From contig NZ_AUHC01000001.1 of assembly GCF_000422985.1 (NCBI RefSeq), positions 186,001-250,000 of the forward strand: DNA of 64,000 nucleotides, read 5' to 3'. Made by a program: the position numbers and the translations under genes. The notes below the pieces were generated by a model. The model was not told where the DNA came from. It did not search any database and saw only the letters and a program-made list of their open reading frames with translations. Source of the DNA: Erythrobacter cryptus DSM 12079 (GTDB taxonomy: Bacteria > Pseudomonadota > Alphaproteobacteria > Sphingomonadales > Sphingomonadaceae). This document shows, in pieces, positions 8,681 to 18,842 of the stretch; position 1 is the first letter of the stretch, and every line of letters starts with the position of its first letter.

Positions 8681-9459
8681 AGCTGGTGATGCTCGGCTCG
8701 GGCACGTCCACCGGGGTGCCCCGGGTCGGCGGACCTGACGGGGCGGGCGACTGGGGGGCCTGCGACCCGGCCGAGCCGCGCAACCGCCGCACCCGGGTGT
8801 CGATCCTGGTCGAAAGCGCCGAGGGACGGCGGCTCTTGGTCGATACCTCGTCCGATTGCCGCGCGCAGCTGCTCGCCAACCGCATCGCCAGCATCGATGC
8901 GGTGTTCTGGACCCATGATCATGCCGACCACTGCCATGGGATCGACGATTTGCGGGTGCTGCGCTATGGCCGCGCCGCGCCGATCCCGGGTTTCGCCTCG
9001 GCGGAAACCGTGCGGCGGCTGCGCCAGCGCTTCGGCTATGTCTTTGCCGCGCAGGATGGCTATCAGGCAATCTGCACGCTCGACACGCTCGATCGGCTCA
9101 AGGTGATCGCCGGCTTTGCGGTGGACTGGTGCCAGATGCCCCATGGCTCGGGCGAGACCACCGGCTATCGTTTCGAAGCCGATGGCAAGTCCATCGCCTA
9201 TGCCACGGATTACAGCGCGATTACGCCCGAAATGGTGGATCTTTTCGCCGGTGTTGACATTCTGGTGAGCGATTGTCTGCGGCGCGAGCCGCATCCCACC
9301 CATGCGCATCTGGCGCTGGCGATCGAGTTGGGCGCGCGCGCGCGGGCCCGCCGCCTGGTGCTGAGCCACCTCGACAAGAGCATGGATTATCGCACCCTGT
9401 GCGCTGAGGTGCCCGATTTCGTGATCGTCGGCCACGATGGGCTGGAGCTGGTCGCGTGA
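8677..9459 (+). CDS. MBL-fold metal-dependent hydrolase (PhnP-like)
   Basis: Metallo-beta-lactamase fold protein of 260 residues. It opens with KLVMLGSGTSTGVPRVGG and has the metal motif HDHADHCHG, then a later ATDYSA Asp and SHLDKSMDYRTL with the last His. This resembles the PhnP/Lactamase_B_2 group, which hydrolyses cyclic phosphodiesters; the true substrate here is unknown. Starts with GTG overlapping tatD (GTGA), and overlaps the next small gene the same way. Confidence 0.85.
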   Translation: MKLVMLGSGTSTGVPRVGGPDGAGDWGACDPAEPRNRRTRVSILVESAEGRRLLVDTSSDCRAQLLANRIASIDAVFWTHDHADHCHGIDDLRVLRYGRAAPIPGFASAETVRRLRQRFGYVFAAQDGYQAICTLDTLDRLKVIAGFAVDWCQMPHGSGETTGYRFEADGKSIAYATDYSAITPEMVDLFAGVDILVSDCLRREPHPTHAHLALAIELGARARARRLVLSHLDKSMDYRTLCAEVPDFVIVGHDGLELVA

Positions 9460-9659
9460 GCGGCGAGGTGCTCACCATCATCACCGGGCTTGCCTGGCTG
9501 TTCTTCGCCGCGAGCGCGCTCGCGTCCTATCGGCTCGGCTGGAGCCAGCTTGCGCGCATGGCGCTGGTGTGGATCGCGATTTTTCTCGGGCTGCTGCTGG
9601 TGGTGGAGGCGGTCGCGGCGCCGCCGGGCCGTTCTTCTGCCCTGGCATATTTAACATAA
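9456..9659 (+). CDS. Small membrane protein, unknown function
   Basis: A 67-residue frame beginning with GTG inside the MBL gene stop (GTGA), so translational coupling is likely. It has two hydrophobic segments, roughly residues 6-24 (ITGLAWLFFAASALASY) and 33-53 (ALVWIAIFLGLLLVVEAVAA). I do not recognise a family. The last four codons and the stop fall in an AT-rich patch unlike the rest of the gene, so the natural C-terminus may have been altered. Coupling and hydrophobicity are the only support. Confidence 0.6.
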   Translation: MSGEVLTIITGLAWLFFAASALASYRLGWSQLARMALVWIAIFLGLLLVVEAVAAPPGRSSALAYLT

Positions 9660-9669
9660 TATATATTAT
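9656..9669. promoter_or_regulatory. 14-bp perfect AT palindrome upstream of mazG
   Basis: ATAATATATATTAT is its own reverse complement and contains only A and T, in a region otherwise rich in G+C. It overlaps the stop of the preceding small gene and ends 17 bp before the mazG ATG. It may be an operator or an AT-rich promoter element; no known regulator can be assigned. Confidence 0.4.
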
Positions 9670-9686
9670 CCATCTTGAGGATCGTC

Positions 9687-10472
9687 ATGGACGCGCACCC
9701 CTCCCAATCCCCTGATGCGCCCACGGGTGCGGTTGCCCGCCTGCTTGCGATCATGGCCCGGCTGCGCGATCCGCAAAGCGGCTGCGACTGGGATCTGGCG
9801 CAGGATTTTGCCAGCATTGCGCCTTACACGATCGAGGAAGCCTACGAAGTAACCGATGCCATCGCCCGCGGCGATATGGCCGATCTCAAGGACGAGCTTG
9901 GCGATCTGCTGCTCCAGGTGGTGTTCCACGCCCGCATTGCCGAGGAAGCCGGCCACTTTGCCTTTGCCGATGTGGCCGCAGCGATCAGCGACAAGATGGA
10001 AGCGCGCCACCCCCACATCTTCGGCACCGAAGGCGGCAGCATGGACAGCGCGCGCTGGGAAGACCTCAAGGCCCGCGAACGCGCCGCCAAGGGCACGACG
10101 AGCGCGCTCGATGGCGTCGCACTTGCGCTTCCCGCGCTGCTGCGCGCGCAGAAATTGCAGCAGCGCGCCGCACGCACCGGCTTTGACTGGCCGGATCCCT
10201 CGGGCGCCGAGGCCAAGATCGCCGAGGAACTCGCCGAGCTGAAGGCGGCAGGCAGCGATCTCGAAAAATTCGAGGAAGCCGGCGATCTGCTCTTTGCTGT
10301 GGTCAATTTCCTGCGCGCCCACGGCATCAGCGCCGAGGACGCGCTGCGCGCCGCCAATGCCAAGTTCGAACGCCGCTTCCGCGCGATGGAAGGCCTTGCC
10401 GGACCCGAGGCTTTCCCGAAGCTTTCGCTCGAGGCCCAGGAAGAATTGTGGCAGAGGGTCAAGAAAGCCTGA
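9687..10472 (+). CDS. mazG: Nucleoside triphosphate pyrophosphohydrolase MazG
   Basis: Hydrolyses NTPs and dNTPs to monophosphates. The ATG at 9687 has GAGG eight bases upstream and gives MDAHPSQSP; a TTG four codons earlier is a weaker start. Two MazG domains are visible. The first has GCDWDLAQ, TIEEAYEVTDAI and LKDELGDLLLQVVFHA (the EExxE and ExxD metal ligands). The second has KIAEELAELK and EEAGDLLFAVVNFLR. Length 261 residues is usual. It faces hflX, with only 6 bp between the two stops. Confidence 0.94.
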   Translation: MDAHPSQSPDAPTGAVARLLAIMARLRDPQSGCDWDLAQDFASIAPYTIEEAYEVTDAIARGDMADLKDELGDLLLQVVFHARIAEEAGHFAFADVAAAISDKMEARHPHIFGTEGGSMDSARWEDLKARERAAKGTTSALDGVALALPALLRAQKLQQRAARTGFDWPDPSGAEAKIAEELAELKAAGSDLEKFEEAGDLLFAVVNFLRAHGISAEDALRAANAKFERRFRAMEGLAGPEAFPKLSLEAQEELWQRVKKA

Positions 10473-10478
10473 GAACCT

Positions 10479-11774
10479 TCAGGAAAGTCTTGAGAACTGC
10501 CCCAATTCCTTGGGCTTGAGCCGCACCCGCAGGCGGCGCAAGGGGCCAAGCGTGTCGCTCTCCCCCGCATCCTCCTCGGCCAGCACTTCGCCATGGGCGT
10601 GAAGCCAGGCGATCCGTCGGCCATCGGCAAGCGGAACCGTGAGACTGACCTCGCGCGCCGCGCCGGTCAGCAGGCGCGCAAGCTCGGCCTCGAGCCGCTC
10701 CACCCCCTCCCCCGTTGCCGCCGAGACCATCACCGCCCCCTGCCCCGCGGCGGCCTCGGCCAGTTCCGCCCGGGCCGGAGGTGGCAGAAGATCGCACTTG
10801 TTCCACACCTCGAGGATCGGAACCGTACCCGCCCCGGTCTCGCGGTCGGCAACGCCAAGATCGGCGAGCACCTCGATCACCTGCTTCTTCTGCGCTGCGT
10901 GGCTCGGGTTGGCCATGTCGCGCACGTGGCAGATCACATCGGCGGCGGTCACCTCCTCGAGCGTGGCGCGGAAGGCCGCGACCAATTGCGTCGGCAGATC
11001 GGAGATGAAGCCCACGGTGTCGGAGAGGATCGCCTTCTCCACCCCCGGCAGGCTGATCGCCCGCATGGTCGGATCGAGCGTGGCGAACAGCAAATCCTCT
11101 GCCATCACCTGAGCGCCGGTGAGGCGGTTGAACAGGGTGGACTTGCCGGCATTGGTATAGCCAACCAGCGCAATCACCGGCCAGGGCGCCCGCTCGCGCC
11201 GGTCGCGGTGGAGCTTGCGGGTCTTGCGCACCTGATCAAGCTCGCGCCTCAGACGCGCCATGCGCTGGCGGATCATTCGCCGGTCGGCCTCGATCTGGGT
11301 CTCGCCCGGCCCGCCGAGAAAGCCGAAGCCGCCGCGCTGCCGCTCAAGGTGGGTCCAGCTGCGCACCAAGCGGCTCTGTTGATAGTCGAGATGCGCCAGT
11401 TCCACCTGCAGGCGCCCTTCTGCGGTGGCGGCGCGTTCGCCGAAGATTTCGAGGATGAGGCCGGTGCGGTCGATCACCTTGCGTTTCAGCCGATCCTCGA
11501 GATTGCGCTGCTGGATCGGGCTGAGCGCGCCATCGACGATCACCAGTTCGGCTGCGTGGAGTTCACACCAGGCCGCGATATTGGCCACCTGGCCCGAACC
11601 GAACAGGGTGTTGGGCTGTACCCGCCGCACCGGCAGGATCGCCGCATGGGCAATGACAAGGCCGATCGCCCGCGCCAACCCCTCGGCCTCGGCGAGGCGC
11701 TCGGCGGGCGCAAGGTCATGGTGCTGGGTGCGGATATCCGGGCACAGCACCAGGGCCCGCGCCCCGCGGGTCAC
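10479..11774 (-). CDS. hflX: GTPase HflX
   Basis: Ribosome-associated GTPase that splits stalled ribosomes in studied bacteria. The N-terminal HflX domain includes NTLFGSGQV and ELVIVDGALSPIQQRNLE. The G domain has P-loop GYTNAGKSTLF, DTVGFISDLP and NKCD. The GTG at 11774 (VTRGARALVLC) is the first standard start. The frame stays open for eleven more codons, as far as a CTG overlapping the hfq stop, and the residues just upstream (ADHANEV) look like HflX sequence, so the true start may be earlier. It lies 26 bp after hfq in the same operon. Confidence 0.93.
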   Translation of the reverse strand: MTRGARALVLCPDIRTQHHDLAPAERLAEAEGLARAIGLVIAHAAILPVRRVQPNTLFGSGQVANIAAWCELHAAELVIVDGALSPIQQRNLEDRLKRKVIDRTGLILEIFGERAATAEGRLQVELAHLDYQQSRLVRSWTHLERQRGGFGFLGGPGETQIEADRRMIRQRMARLRRELDQVRKTRKLHRDRRERAPWPVIALVGYTNAGKSTLFNRLTGAQVMAEDLLFATLDPTMRAISLPGVEKAILSDTVGFISDLPTQLVAAFRATLEEVTAADVICHVRDMANPSHAAQKKQVIEVLADLGVADRETGAGTVPILEVWNKCDLLPPPARAELAEAAAGQGAVMVSAATGEGVERLEAELARLLTGAAREVSLTVPLADGRRIAWLHAHGEVLAEEDAGESDTLGPLRRLRVRLKPKELGQFSRLS

Positions 11775-11800
11775 CTCATTGGCGTGGTCGGCGGAAAAGC

Positions 11801-12397
11801 TCAGTCGCCGGCCCCATCATCGCTCGCCGGCGCGTCATCATCGGCAACGGTGAGATCAACCGGCGCTGCGGGCTGAATGGTCGAGACGGCGTGCTTGTAG
11901 GCCAGTTGCACAGCCCCATCACGCTCGAGCAACATGCAGAACAGGTCATAGGCGACAATCCGGCCCTGGAGCATCACGCCGTTGACGAGGAACATCGTCA
12001 CCTGCACCTGCGCCTCGGCGACGCGGCTCAGGAACACGTCCTGAAGCAGCCGCTGTTTCTTCCCGCCTGCCGGGACGATGAACTGCGCCGGATCGAGCGC
12101 CTGGCCGGGCATGATCGTGCTGATCGCGTGCTTATAGACCAGCTGCGATTGGCCATCGCGGCGCAGCAGGATCGAGAAATTGTCAAACCAGGTGACGATC
12201 CCCTGCAGTTTCACGCCCTTCACCAGAAACATGGTGACCGGCACCTTGTGCTTGCGCAGCAGGTTGAGAAAGGCGTCCTGCAGGTTGCCGGGCCGCGCGC
12301 CGGGGCCGCTGGTGCCGGGCCCGGGGATGGGGCGCGCTTCGGCCGGTGCCGCGGCACGCGCAACCGGACGGGGAGAGAGCGTTCGTCCGCTGGCCAT
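11801..12397 (-). CDS. hfq: Tandem-domain RNA chaperone Hfq
   Basis: RNA chaperone pairing small RNAs with mRNAs. At 198 residues it is about twice the usual length and contains two Sm/Hfq domains. Domain 1 (residues about 39-97) has [20 protein letters not shown], a conventional FDNF and [10 protein letters not shown]. Domain 2 (about 118-176) has [24 protein letters not shown] and [10 protein letters not shown]. Both keep the LQD and YKHA(I/V)ST signatures. The basic rim patch RKHK of domain 1 is replaced by SRVAEAQ in domain 2, and FDNF becomes YDLF. A Pro/Ala-rich N-tail and an acidic C-tail ([13 protein letters not shown]) flank the pair. Three copies could form one pseudo-hexameric ring (inference). 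Confidence 0.95.
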   Translation of the reverse strand: MASGRTLSPRPVARAAAPAEARPIPGPGTSGPGARPGNLQDAFLNLLRKHKVPVTMFLVKGVKLQGIVTWFDNFSILLRRDGQSQLVYKHAISTIMPGQALDPAQFIVPAGGKKQRLLQDVFLSRVAEAQVQVTMFLVNGVMLQGRIVAYDLFCMLLERDGAVQLAYKHAVSTIQPAAPVDLTVADDDAPASDDGAGD

Positions 12398-12476
12398 CGT
12401 CTAAGCTCCTGTTCTTGGCGGCCGCCCTTGCGGTCCGCAGGTCAGGCGAGCCGTCCACCAAGCCCGCCAGAGTTGC

Positions 12477-12505
12477 ATAATGGCGACTCGAGCCGGCTGC
12501 GACAA
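12477..12505 (-). promoter_or_regulatory. Candidate sigma-70-type promoter of hfq
   Basis: On the minus strand TTGTCG (12500-12505) and CATTAT (12477-12482) are 17 bp apart. They sit in the 149-bp gap between ntrX and hfq, 80 bp before the hfq ATG. This would let hfq-hflX be transcribed apart from the upstream ntr genes. Recognised by hexamers and spacing only. Confidence 0.45.
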
Positions 12506-12546
12506 GGTGTGATTTTGCCGCGACTTTGCCGCGCGGCGCTGCGCGC

Positions 12547-13929
12547 TTACCCCTCGCCGTCGCGCCGATCGGCCATGCCGAGCAGCTTGAGCTTGCGGTG
12601 CAGCGCCGAGCGCTCCATCCCGATGAAGCTCGCGGTCTTGGAAATATTGCCCGAAAAGCGGCGGATCTGGATCGCCAGATATTCGCGCTCGAAGCACTCG
12701 CGCGCTTCGCGCAGCGGCACGCCCATGATCGCCGAGAGGCTTTCGCTGGCAAGCGCGATCTGACCGCCGATGATCTCGGGCGGGAGCATGTCCGGCTCGA
12801 TCCTGGCCAGCTTCTCGCGCGGGGTCATGATGATGGTGCGCTCGACCACGTTCCTCAATTGGCGGACATTGCCGGGCCAGTCATAGGCCTGGAGCGCGGC
12901 GATCGCCTCGGCGGAAAGTTCGGGCGGAGCAAGGCCCTGGTCGGTGGCATAGCGGGTGAAGAAATGCTCGGCGAGCGCGGGGATATCGTCGCGCCGCTGG
13001 GCGAGCGAGGGGATCGACACCGGCACCACGTTGAGCCGGTAGAACAGATCCTCACGGAAGCGCTTTTCCGCCATCTCCACGTTGAGATCGCGGGTGGTGG
13101 AGGAGACCACGCGCACATCGACCCCGATCTGGCGGGTGCCCCCCACCCGCACAAAGCTCTGGTCAGTCAGAACGCGCAGGATGCGCGCCTGAGTGGACAG
13201 CGGCATGTCGGCGATCTCGTCGAGATAGAGCGTGCCGCCGTCGGCCAGTTCGAGCAGGCCCGGGCGCACCAGCTTGCCACCCGATTCCTCGCCGAACAGC
13301 TCCTGCTCGAAGCGCTCGGGGGTGATCCGGGCGGAATTGACCAGCACGAAGGCATTGTTGGCCCGCGGGCTCCAGGCGTGGAGCAGGCGCGCCGCCACTT
13401 CCTTGCCGGCGCCGGGAGGGCCGGAGATCAGCACCCGGCTGCCGGTGCCGGCCACGCGCTTCAAGGTCGCGCGCACGGCGTTGATCGCAGGCGAATTGCC
13501 GGTGAACTCGGCATTGCCCCAGCTGCCTTCCCGCAGCCGGCTGTTCTCGCGCCGGAGCCGCTCGGTCTCAGTGGCGCGGGCGACCAGCAGCAGCAGGCGC
13601 TCGGCCTCGAAGGGCTTCTCGATGAAGTCCATCGCCCCGCGTCCGACCGCGGCAACCGCGGTGTCGATGTTGCCGTGGCCGGAGAAGATGATCACCGGCA
13701 GGTTGGGCTCGCGCGCCTTGATCGCATCGAGCAGTTCGAGCCCGTCCATCGGGCTGCCGTGGAGCCAGACATCGAGCAGCACCAGGCTCGGCCGGCGCTC
13801 GTCGATCGCGGCGAGCGCGGCGGTGCTGTCACCCGCGGTGCGGCAGACATAGCCTTCATCGCTGAGCACGCCTGCGACCAGTTCGCGAATGTCGCGCTCA
13901 TCATCGACGATCAGGATTTCAAGCGCCAT
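12547..13929 (-). CDS. ntrX: Nitrogen regulation response regulator NtrX
   Basis: Partner of the NtrY kinase. The receiver domain (residues 1-120) has phospho-acceptor Asp53 in VLLDVW and the Lys of FIEKPF. The AAA+ domain has P-loop GPPGAGKE and Walker B GGTLYLDE. The C-terminus carries a Fis-type helix-turn-helix (NISKTASFIGMERSALHRKL). The sigma-54-contacting GAFTGA loop is absent: GEESGGKLVRPGLLE stands in its place, as in many alphaproteobacterial NtrX proteins. It probably acts with sigma-70 promoters or as a repressor. 460 residues, 45 bp after ntrY. Confidence 0.95.
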   Translation of the reverse strand: MALEILIVDDERDIRELVAGVLSDEGYVCRTAGDSTAALAAIDERRPSLVLLDVWLHGSPMDGLELLDAIKAREPNLPVIIFSGHGNIDTAVAAVGRGAMDFIEKPFEAERLLLLVARATETERLRRENSRLREGSWGNAEFTGNSPAINAVRATLKRVAGTGSRVLISGPPGAGKEVAARLLHAWSPRANNAFVLVNSARITPERFEQELFGEESGGKLVRPGLLELADGGTLYLDEIADMPLSTQARILRVLTDQSFVRVGGTRQIGVDVRVVSSTTRDLNVEMAEKRFREDLFYRLNVVPVSIPSLAQRRDDIPALAEHFFTRYATDQGLAPPELSAEAIAALQAYDWPGNVRQLRNVVERTIIMTPREKLARIEPDMLPPEIIGGQIALASESLSAIMGVPLREARECFEREYLAIQIRRFSGNISKTASFIGMERSALHRKLKLLGMADRRDGEG

Positions 13930-13974
13930 CGGCTCATTCCTCGGATGCGTGGAAGGTTGTGGGACAACGCGCGC

Positions 13975-16212
13975 TCATGCGGCACCCGCCTCGGGAGGCT
14001 GGGGATTGCGGGCGAAGCGCAAGGTGACGCGGGTGCCGCCGCTCGGCGCGCTGGCAAAGCTCATGTCACCGCCATGTTCATCGACGATCTTGTTGACGAT
14101 CGCGAGGCCCAGCCCCGTGCCCTTTTCGCGGGTGGTGACATAGGGCTCGACGATCCGCTCACGGTCGGCCGGAAGGCCGATGCCATTGTCCTCGATCGTC
14201 ACGCTGATCGCATCGCCATGATCGCTCAAACTCACCGCGATCTCGCCGGCATAGGCGCCCTTGGCCTCGGCGGAGCGCGCCTCGACCGCTTCGACCGCGT
14301 TCTTGAGCACGTTGGTCATGGCCTGACCGAACTGGTGGCGATCGCAACGGATCTCGCGGTTCGACAAGCCCGAAGCGTTCACGCTGAAGGCGATGCCGGT
14401 ATGCGCGACCTCCTGCAGGAACACCGCCTGGCGCACGAGATCGAGCACGTCCTCGTCGCGGAACACCGGCTTGGGCAGGCGGGCGAAGGAGGAGAACTCG
14501 TCGACCATCTTCCTGAGGTCCCCCACCTGGCGCACGATGGTGTTGGTAAGGTCGTCGAACAGCGCCTGATCGGCCGCGTCCACCTGGGTGCGATAGCGGC
14601 GCTTGAGCCGCTCGGTCGCGAGCTGGATCGGGGTGAGCGGGTTCTTGATCTCGTGCGCGATCCGCCGCGCCACATCCGACCAGGCCGCCTGACGCTGGTC
14701 GAGCAGCTGGCGGGTGATATCCTCGAAGGTGATCACCTGGCCCTCGCTTCCCGGAGCCACCTTGACCGCCAGGGTCAGCAGTTCGCTGCCCTTGGCATGG
14801 GTGATGATTGCGCGCTCCTTGCCCTCGCTGATCAAGCGGGCAAGTTCGGGCGAGAGCGTCTCGAGCGACTGGCCGATCATCTCACCGCTCGAAGCCGGGC
14901 TGTCCTCCGGCCCGAGCAGCCGCTGGGCCGAGGAGTTCATCAGCGTCACCTCGCGCGCGGCGTTGACCGAGATCACCCCGGCGCTGACCGATTCGAGCAC
15001 CGCCTCGGTGAAGGCGCGGCGATCATCGATCTGGCGGTTGGCATTCATGAGCGCCCGGGTCTGCTTTTCGAGCTGCGCGGTCATGCGGTTGAAGGCGCGG
15101 TTCAACAGCCCGATCTCGTCAGCCCCGGTGCGCCCATCGATCCGCAGCGCGAAATTGCCCTGCCCCACCTTGCGCGCCGCGGCGACCAGATTGGTGAGCG
15201 GCTCGACCTGGCGGTCGGCAAAGCGCAGCGCAAACCAGATCGCCAGGCCCACCAGCAGCAGGCTGACCGCCACCAGCGCGATGTTGAAGCGCAGCTGCAA
15301 AGTGCGCGCGCTTCCGGTGAGCCGATTATAAGCAGCGACGATCGATTGCGCGCGCGACCAGGAATTGAACATCGTCTCTTCGGTGGTGCGGGCGTTGTAG
15401 AGGTAGATCCCGCTCACCGGATCGATCGGCACCAGCGCCTCGATCCGCTCGGGGCTGCCCACGACCACGGCAAACTCCCCCTTGTCGAGCCGCGGCAGCG
15501 CGGCGCGGCTGAAGGCCAGCGGGCTGTTGTCCTTGGTGAGGTTGAGGATCGCCGCGGTGCGCAGGGAGCCATCGCCCATGCGCTGGAGAATGGCGCTCTC
15601 GGAGATCTCGCGCGCCTGGGCCTGATAGGCGTAGAAATCGGGAAAATCGGGATCGGTGATCGGCACCCGCGCAAGGATGTCGCGCATGTCGGTGGCCATG
15701 GTGATGGTGTTCTGTTCGACATCGCGCTGGTTGGCGTCATAATAGTTCTGCGCCAGGGCATTGGCGTTTTCCATCAGCCCGCGCGATTCATCGGAAAACC
15801 AGAAATCGACACCCGACTGGAACAGGAAGGCGGCAAAGCCCGCCACCAGCAGGGTGGGCACCGCCGCCACCAGCGAGAAGAAGAACACCAGGCGCACATG
15901 CAGCCGCGCAGTGCTGCCCGCGGCGCGCCGCAGCGCGAGACGACGTCCGATCAGCACCAGCAGCGTCATTGCCGGTACCAGCGTTGCCATCAGCAGCACC
16001 GAGACCTGCATCGTCGGCAGGAGATCGTCGGGCCGGGCGGAGCGGTCGTAGGCGGCATAGGTCGCCGCCACCGCCGCCACCAGCGCCACCACGCAGGCAA
16101 CTTCAAGCCAGAGGAAGACATTGGCCCGGCGTGCCGCCACCAGCGCACGCCGCCACCAACGCGGCGGGTGCCGGGTGGGCGGAGTGGGCGCGCTGGGAGC
16201 AGAGCGATGCAT
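13975..16212 (-). CDS. ntrY: Sensor histidine kinase NtrY
   Basis: Membrane kinase for NtrX. The start is probably ATG 16212 (MHRSAPSAPTPP), ten codons after the first in-frame start. Hydrophobic segments near the N-terminus (FLWLEVACVVALVAAVAA, VLLMATLVPAMTLLVLIG, LVFFFSLVAAVPTLLVAG) precede a periplasmic region. Another segment (FNIALVAVSLLLVGLAIWF) is followed by HAMP, PAS (VSAGVISVNAAREVTLMN), HisKA with IAHEIKNPLTPIQLA, and an HATPase with DNGIGLP and GTGLGLAI. About 745 residues. Lies between ntrC and ntrX. Confidence 0.94.
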   Translation of the reverse strand: MHRSAPSAPTPPTRHPPRWWRRALVAARRANVFLWLEVACVVALVAAVAATYAAYDRSARPDDLLPTMQVSVLLMATLVPAMTLLVLIGRRLALRRAAGSTARLHVRLVFFFSLVAAVPTLLVAGFAAFLFQSGVDFWFSDESRGLMENANALAQNYYDANQRDVEQNTITMATDMRDILARVPITDPDFPDFYAYQAQAREISESAILQRMGDGSLRTAAILNLTKDNSPLAFSRAALPRLDKGEFAVVVGSPERIEALVPIDPVSGIYLYNARTTEETMFNSWSRAQSIVAAYNRLTGSARTLQLRFNIALVAVSLLLVGLAIWFALRFADRQVEPLTNLVAAARKVGQGNFALRIDGRTGADEIGLLNRAFNRMTAQLEKQTRALMNANRQIDDRRAFTEAVLESVSAGVISVNAAREVTLMNSSAQRLLGPEDSPASSGEMIGQSLETLSPELARLISEGKERAIITHAKGSELLTLAVKVAPGSEGQVITFEDITRQLLDQRQAAWSDVARRIAHEIKNPLTPIQLATERLKRRYRTQVDAADQALFDDLTNTIVRQVGDLRKMVDEFSSFARLPKPVFRDEDVLDLVRQAVFLQEVAHTGIAFSVNASGLSNREIRCDRHQFGQAMTNVLKNAVEAVEARSAEAKGAYAGEIAVSLSDHGDAISVTIEDNGIGLPADRERIVEPYVTTREKGTGLGLAIVNKIVDEHGGDMSFASAPSGGTRVTLRFARNPQPPEAGAA

Positions 16213-16297
16213 CGTTGCTACTTTACAACAGCGGTGTGGCATTCATGCAAGGGCAAAGTGTTGCCTGCCCGCCCCTGCCGTGCCGATGCGCGGTGCC

Positions 16298-17728
<1,431 letters not shown>

Positions 17729-17732
17729 GGGC

Positions 17733-18839
17733 TCAGGCCGCCGCGGGTGCCTGCGGCAGGTGCAGGCGGAAATGGGTAAGCCCGGCGCGCGCATCGCGTT
17801 CATGGCTGACATTGCCGTTCATGTCGCGCACCAGCTTGCGCACCAGCGACAGGCCCAGCCCCTGGCCCGAAGGCTTGGACGAGACGAAAGGCTCGAACAC
17901 GTGGTCGCGCAGCGCCGGATCGATCCCGGGGCCATTGTCGGTGACGGTGATCTCGATCGGCAACGGCACCGCCCGGCCATTGCGGATAGCGCTGAAGGCC
18001 AGCCCGCTGACAAAGCGCGTCTGCACCGTGATCAAGCCCGCGCCGCCCTCGCCGCGCACCGCGTCGCGGGCATTGGAGAGCAGATTGATAAGCACCTGTT
18101 CGAGCGCGTCGCGATTGGCCAGCACCGGGGGGAGCGAGGGATCGAACTCTTCGCGGATCTCGATCGCCTCCCCTGCGGCCTCCGCGGCGCGCAGCGTCGC
18201 CACTGCGGTGCGCACCGCCTCATGAGGGTTGCAGGGGGCAACCGGCCCGGTGCGGGTGCTGCCCAGCTGCTGCATCCGATCGATCAGGCGGGCGATGCGG
18301 TCAACCTCGTCGGTGATCATCCGCGCCAGCTTGCGATCGACATGGGGCAGCTTGCGCGCAGCCAGCTGCGCGGCGCCGCGGATGGCGGCGAGCGGGTTCT
18401 TGATCTCGTGCGCCAGCACCGCCGGGGCGCCGAGCATCGCCTCACCGCTGCCCGGGGGCGCGCTGTCATCGTGCCCCAGCTGCGAAAGCGTCACCACCCG
18501 CCAGCCCGGATGGTGCGGCAGGGGCGAAACGGTGAGGTTGACCCTGAGCTCGTTGCCCGAGAGCCGCACGGCAAGATCGCGCACCACGAGGCCTTCCTCG
18601 CCCGCCGCAAGGCGCGCCTCGACCCGCGGGTCGAGCGGACCGAGCCGGTCGATGAGGCGGGTGCCGATGAGGCGGCTGGCGCTGGTACCGATCAGATCCT
18701 CGGCAGCGTGGTTGACCTCACGGATACGGCCCTCATCGTCAATCAGCAGCAGGGCGAAGATCAGCCCGGCAATCTGCGCACGGGCATCGGGGTGCGCTGC
18801 CTCAGGTGCCTCGGGCGGTTCGGCCGGATGGGTCGCCAA
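17733..18839 (-). CDS. ntrB: Nitrogen regulation sensor kinase NtrB
   Basis: Cytoplasmic kinase/phosphatase for NtrC, in studied bacteria controlled by PII. It has a PAS domain (residues about 20-115), then AHEIKNPLAAIRGAAQL with phospho-acceptor His144, the N box INLLSNARDAV, and ATP-lid motifs DNGPGID and SGQGLGLSLV. No membrane segment is evident. 368 residues. The start lies 3 bp after the dusB stop, so dusB-ntrB-ntrC read as one transcript. Confidence 0.95.
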   Translation of the reverse strand: MATHPAEPPEAPEAAHPDARAQIAGLIFALLLIDDEGRIREVNHAAEDLIGTSASRLIGTRLIDRLGPLDPRVEARLAAGEEGLVVRDLAVRLSGNELRVNLTVSPLPHHPGWRVVTLSQLGHDDSAPPGSGEAMLGAPAVLAHEIKNPLAAIRGAAQLAARKLPHVDRKLARMITDEVDRIARLIDRMQQLGSTRTGPVAPCNPHEAVRTAVATLRAAEAAGEAIEIREEFDPSLPPVLANRDALEQVLINLLSNARDAVRGEGGAGLITVQTRFVSGLAFSAIRNGRAVPLPIEITVTDNGPGIDPALRDHVFEPFVSSKPSGQGLGLSLVRKLVRDMNGNVSHERDARAGLTHFRLHLPQAPAAA

Positions 18840-18842
18840 GGC

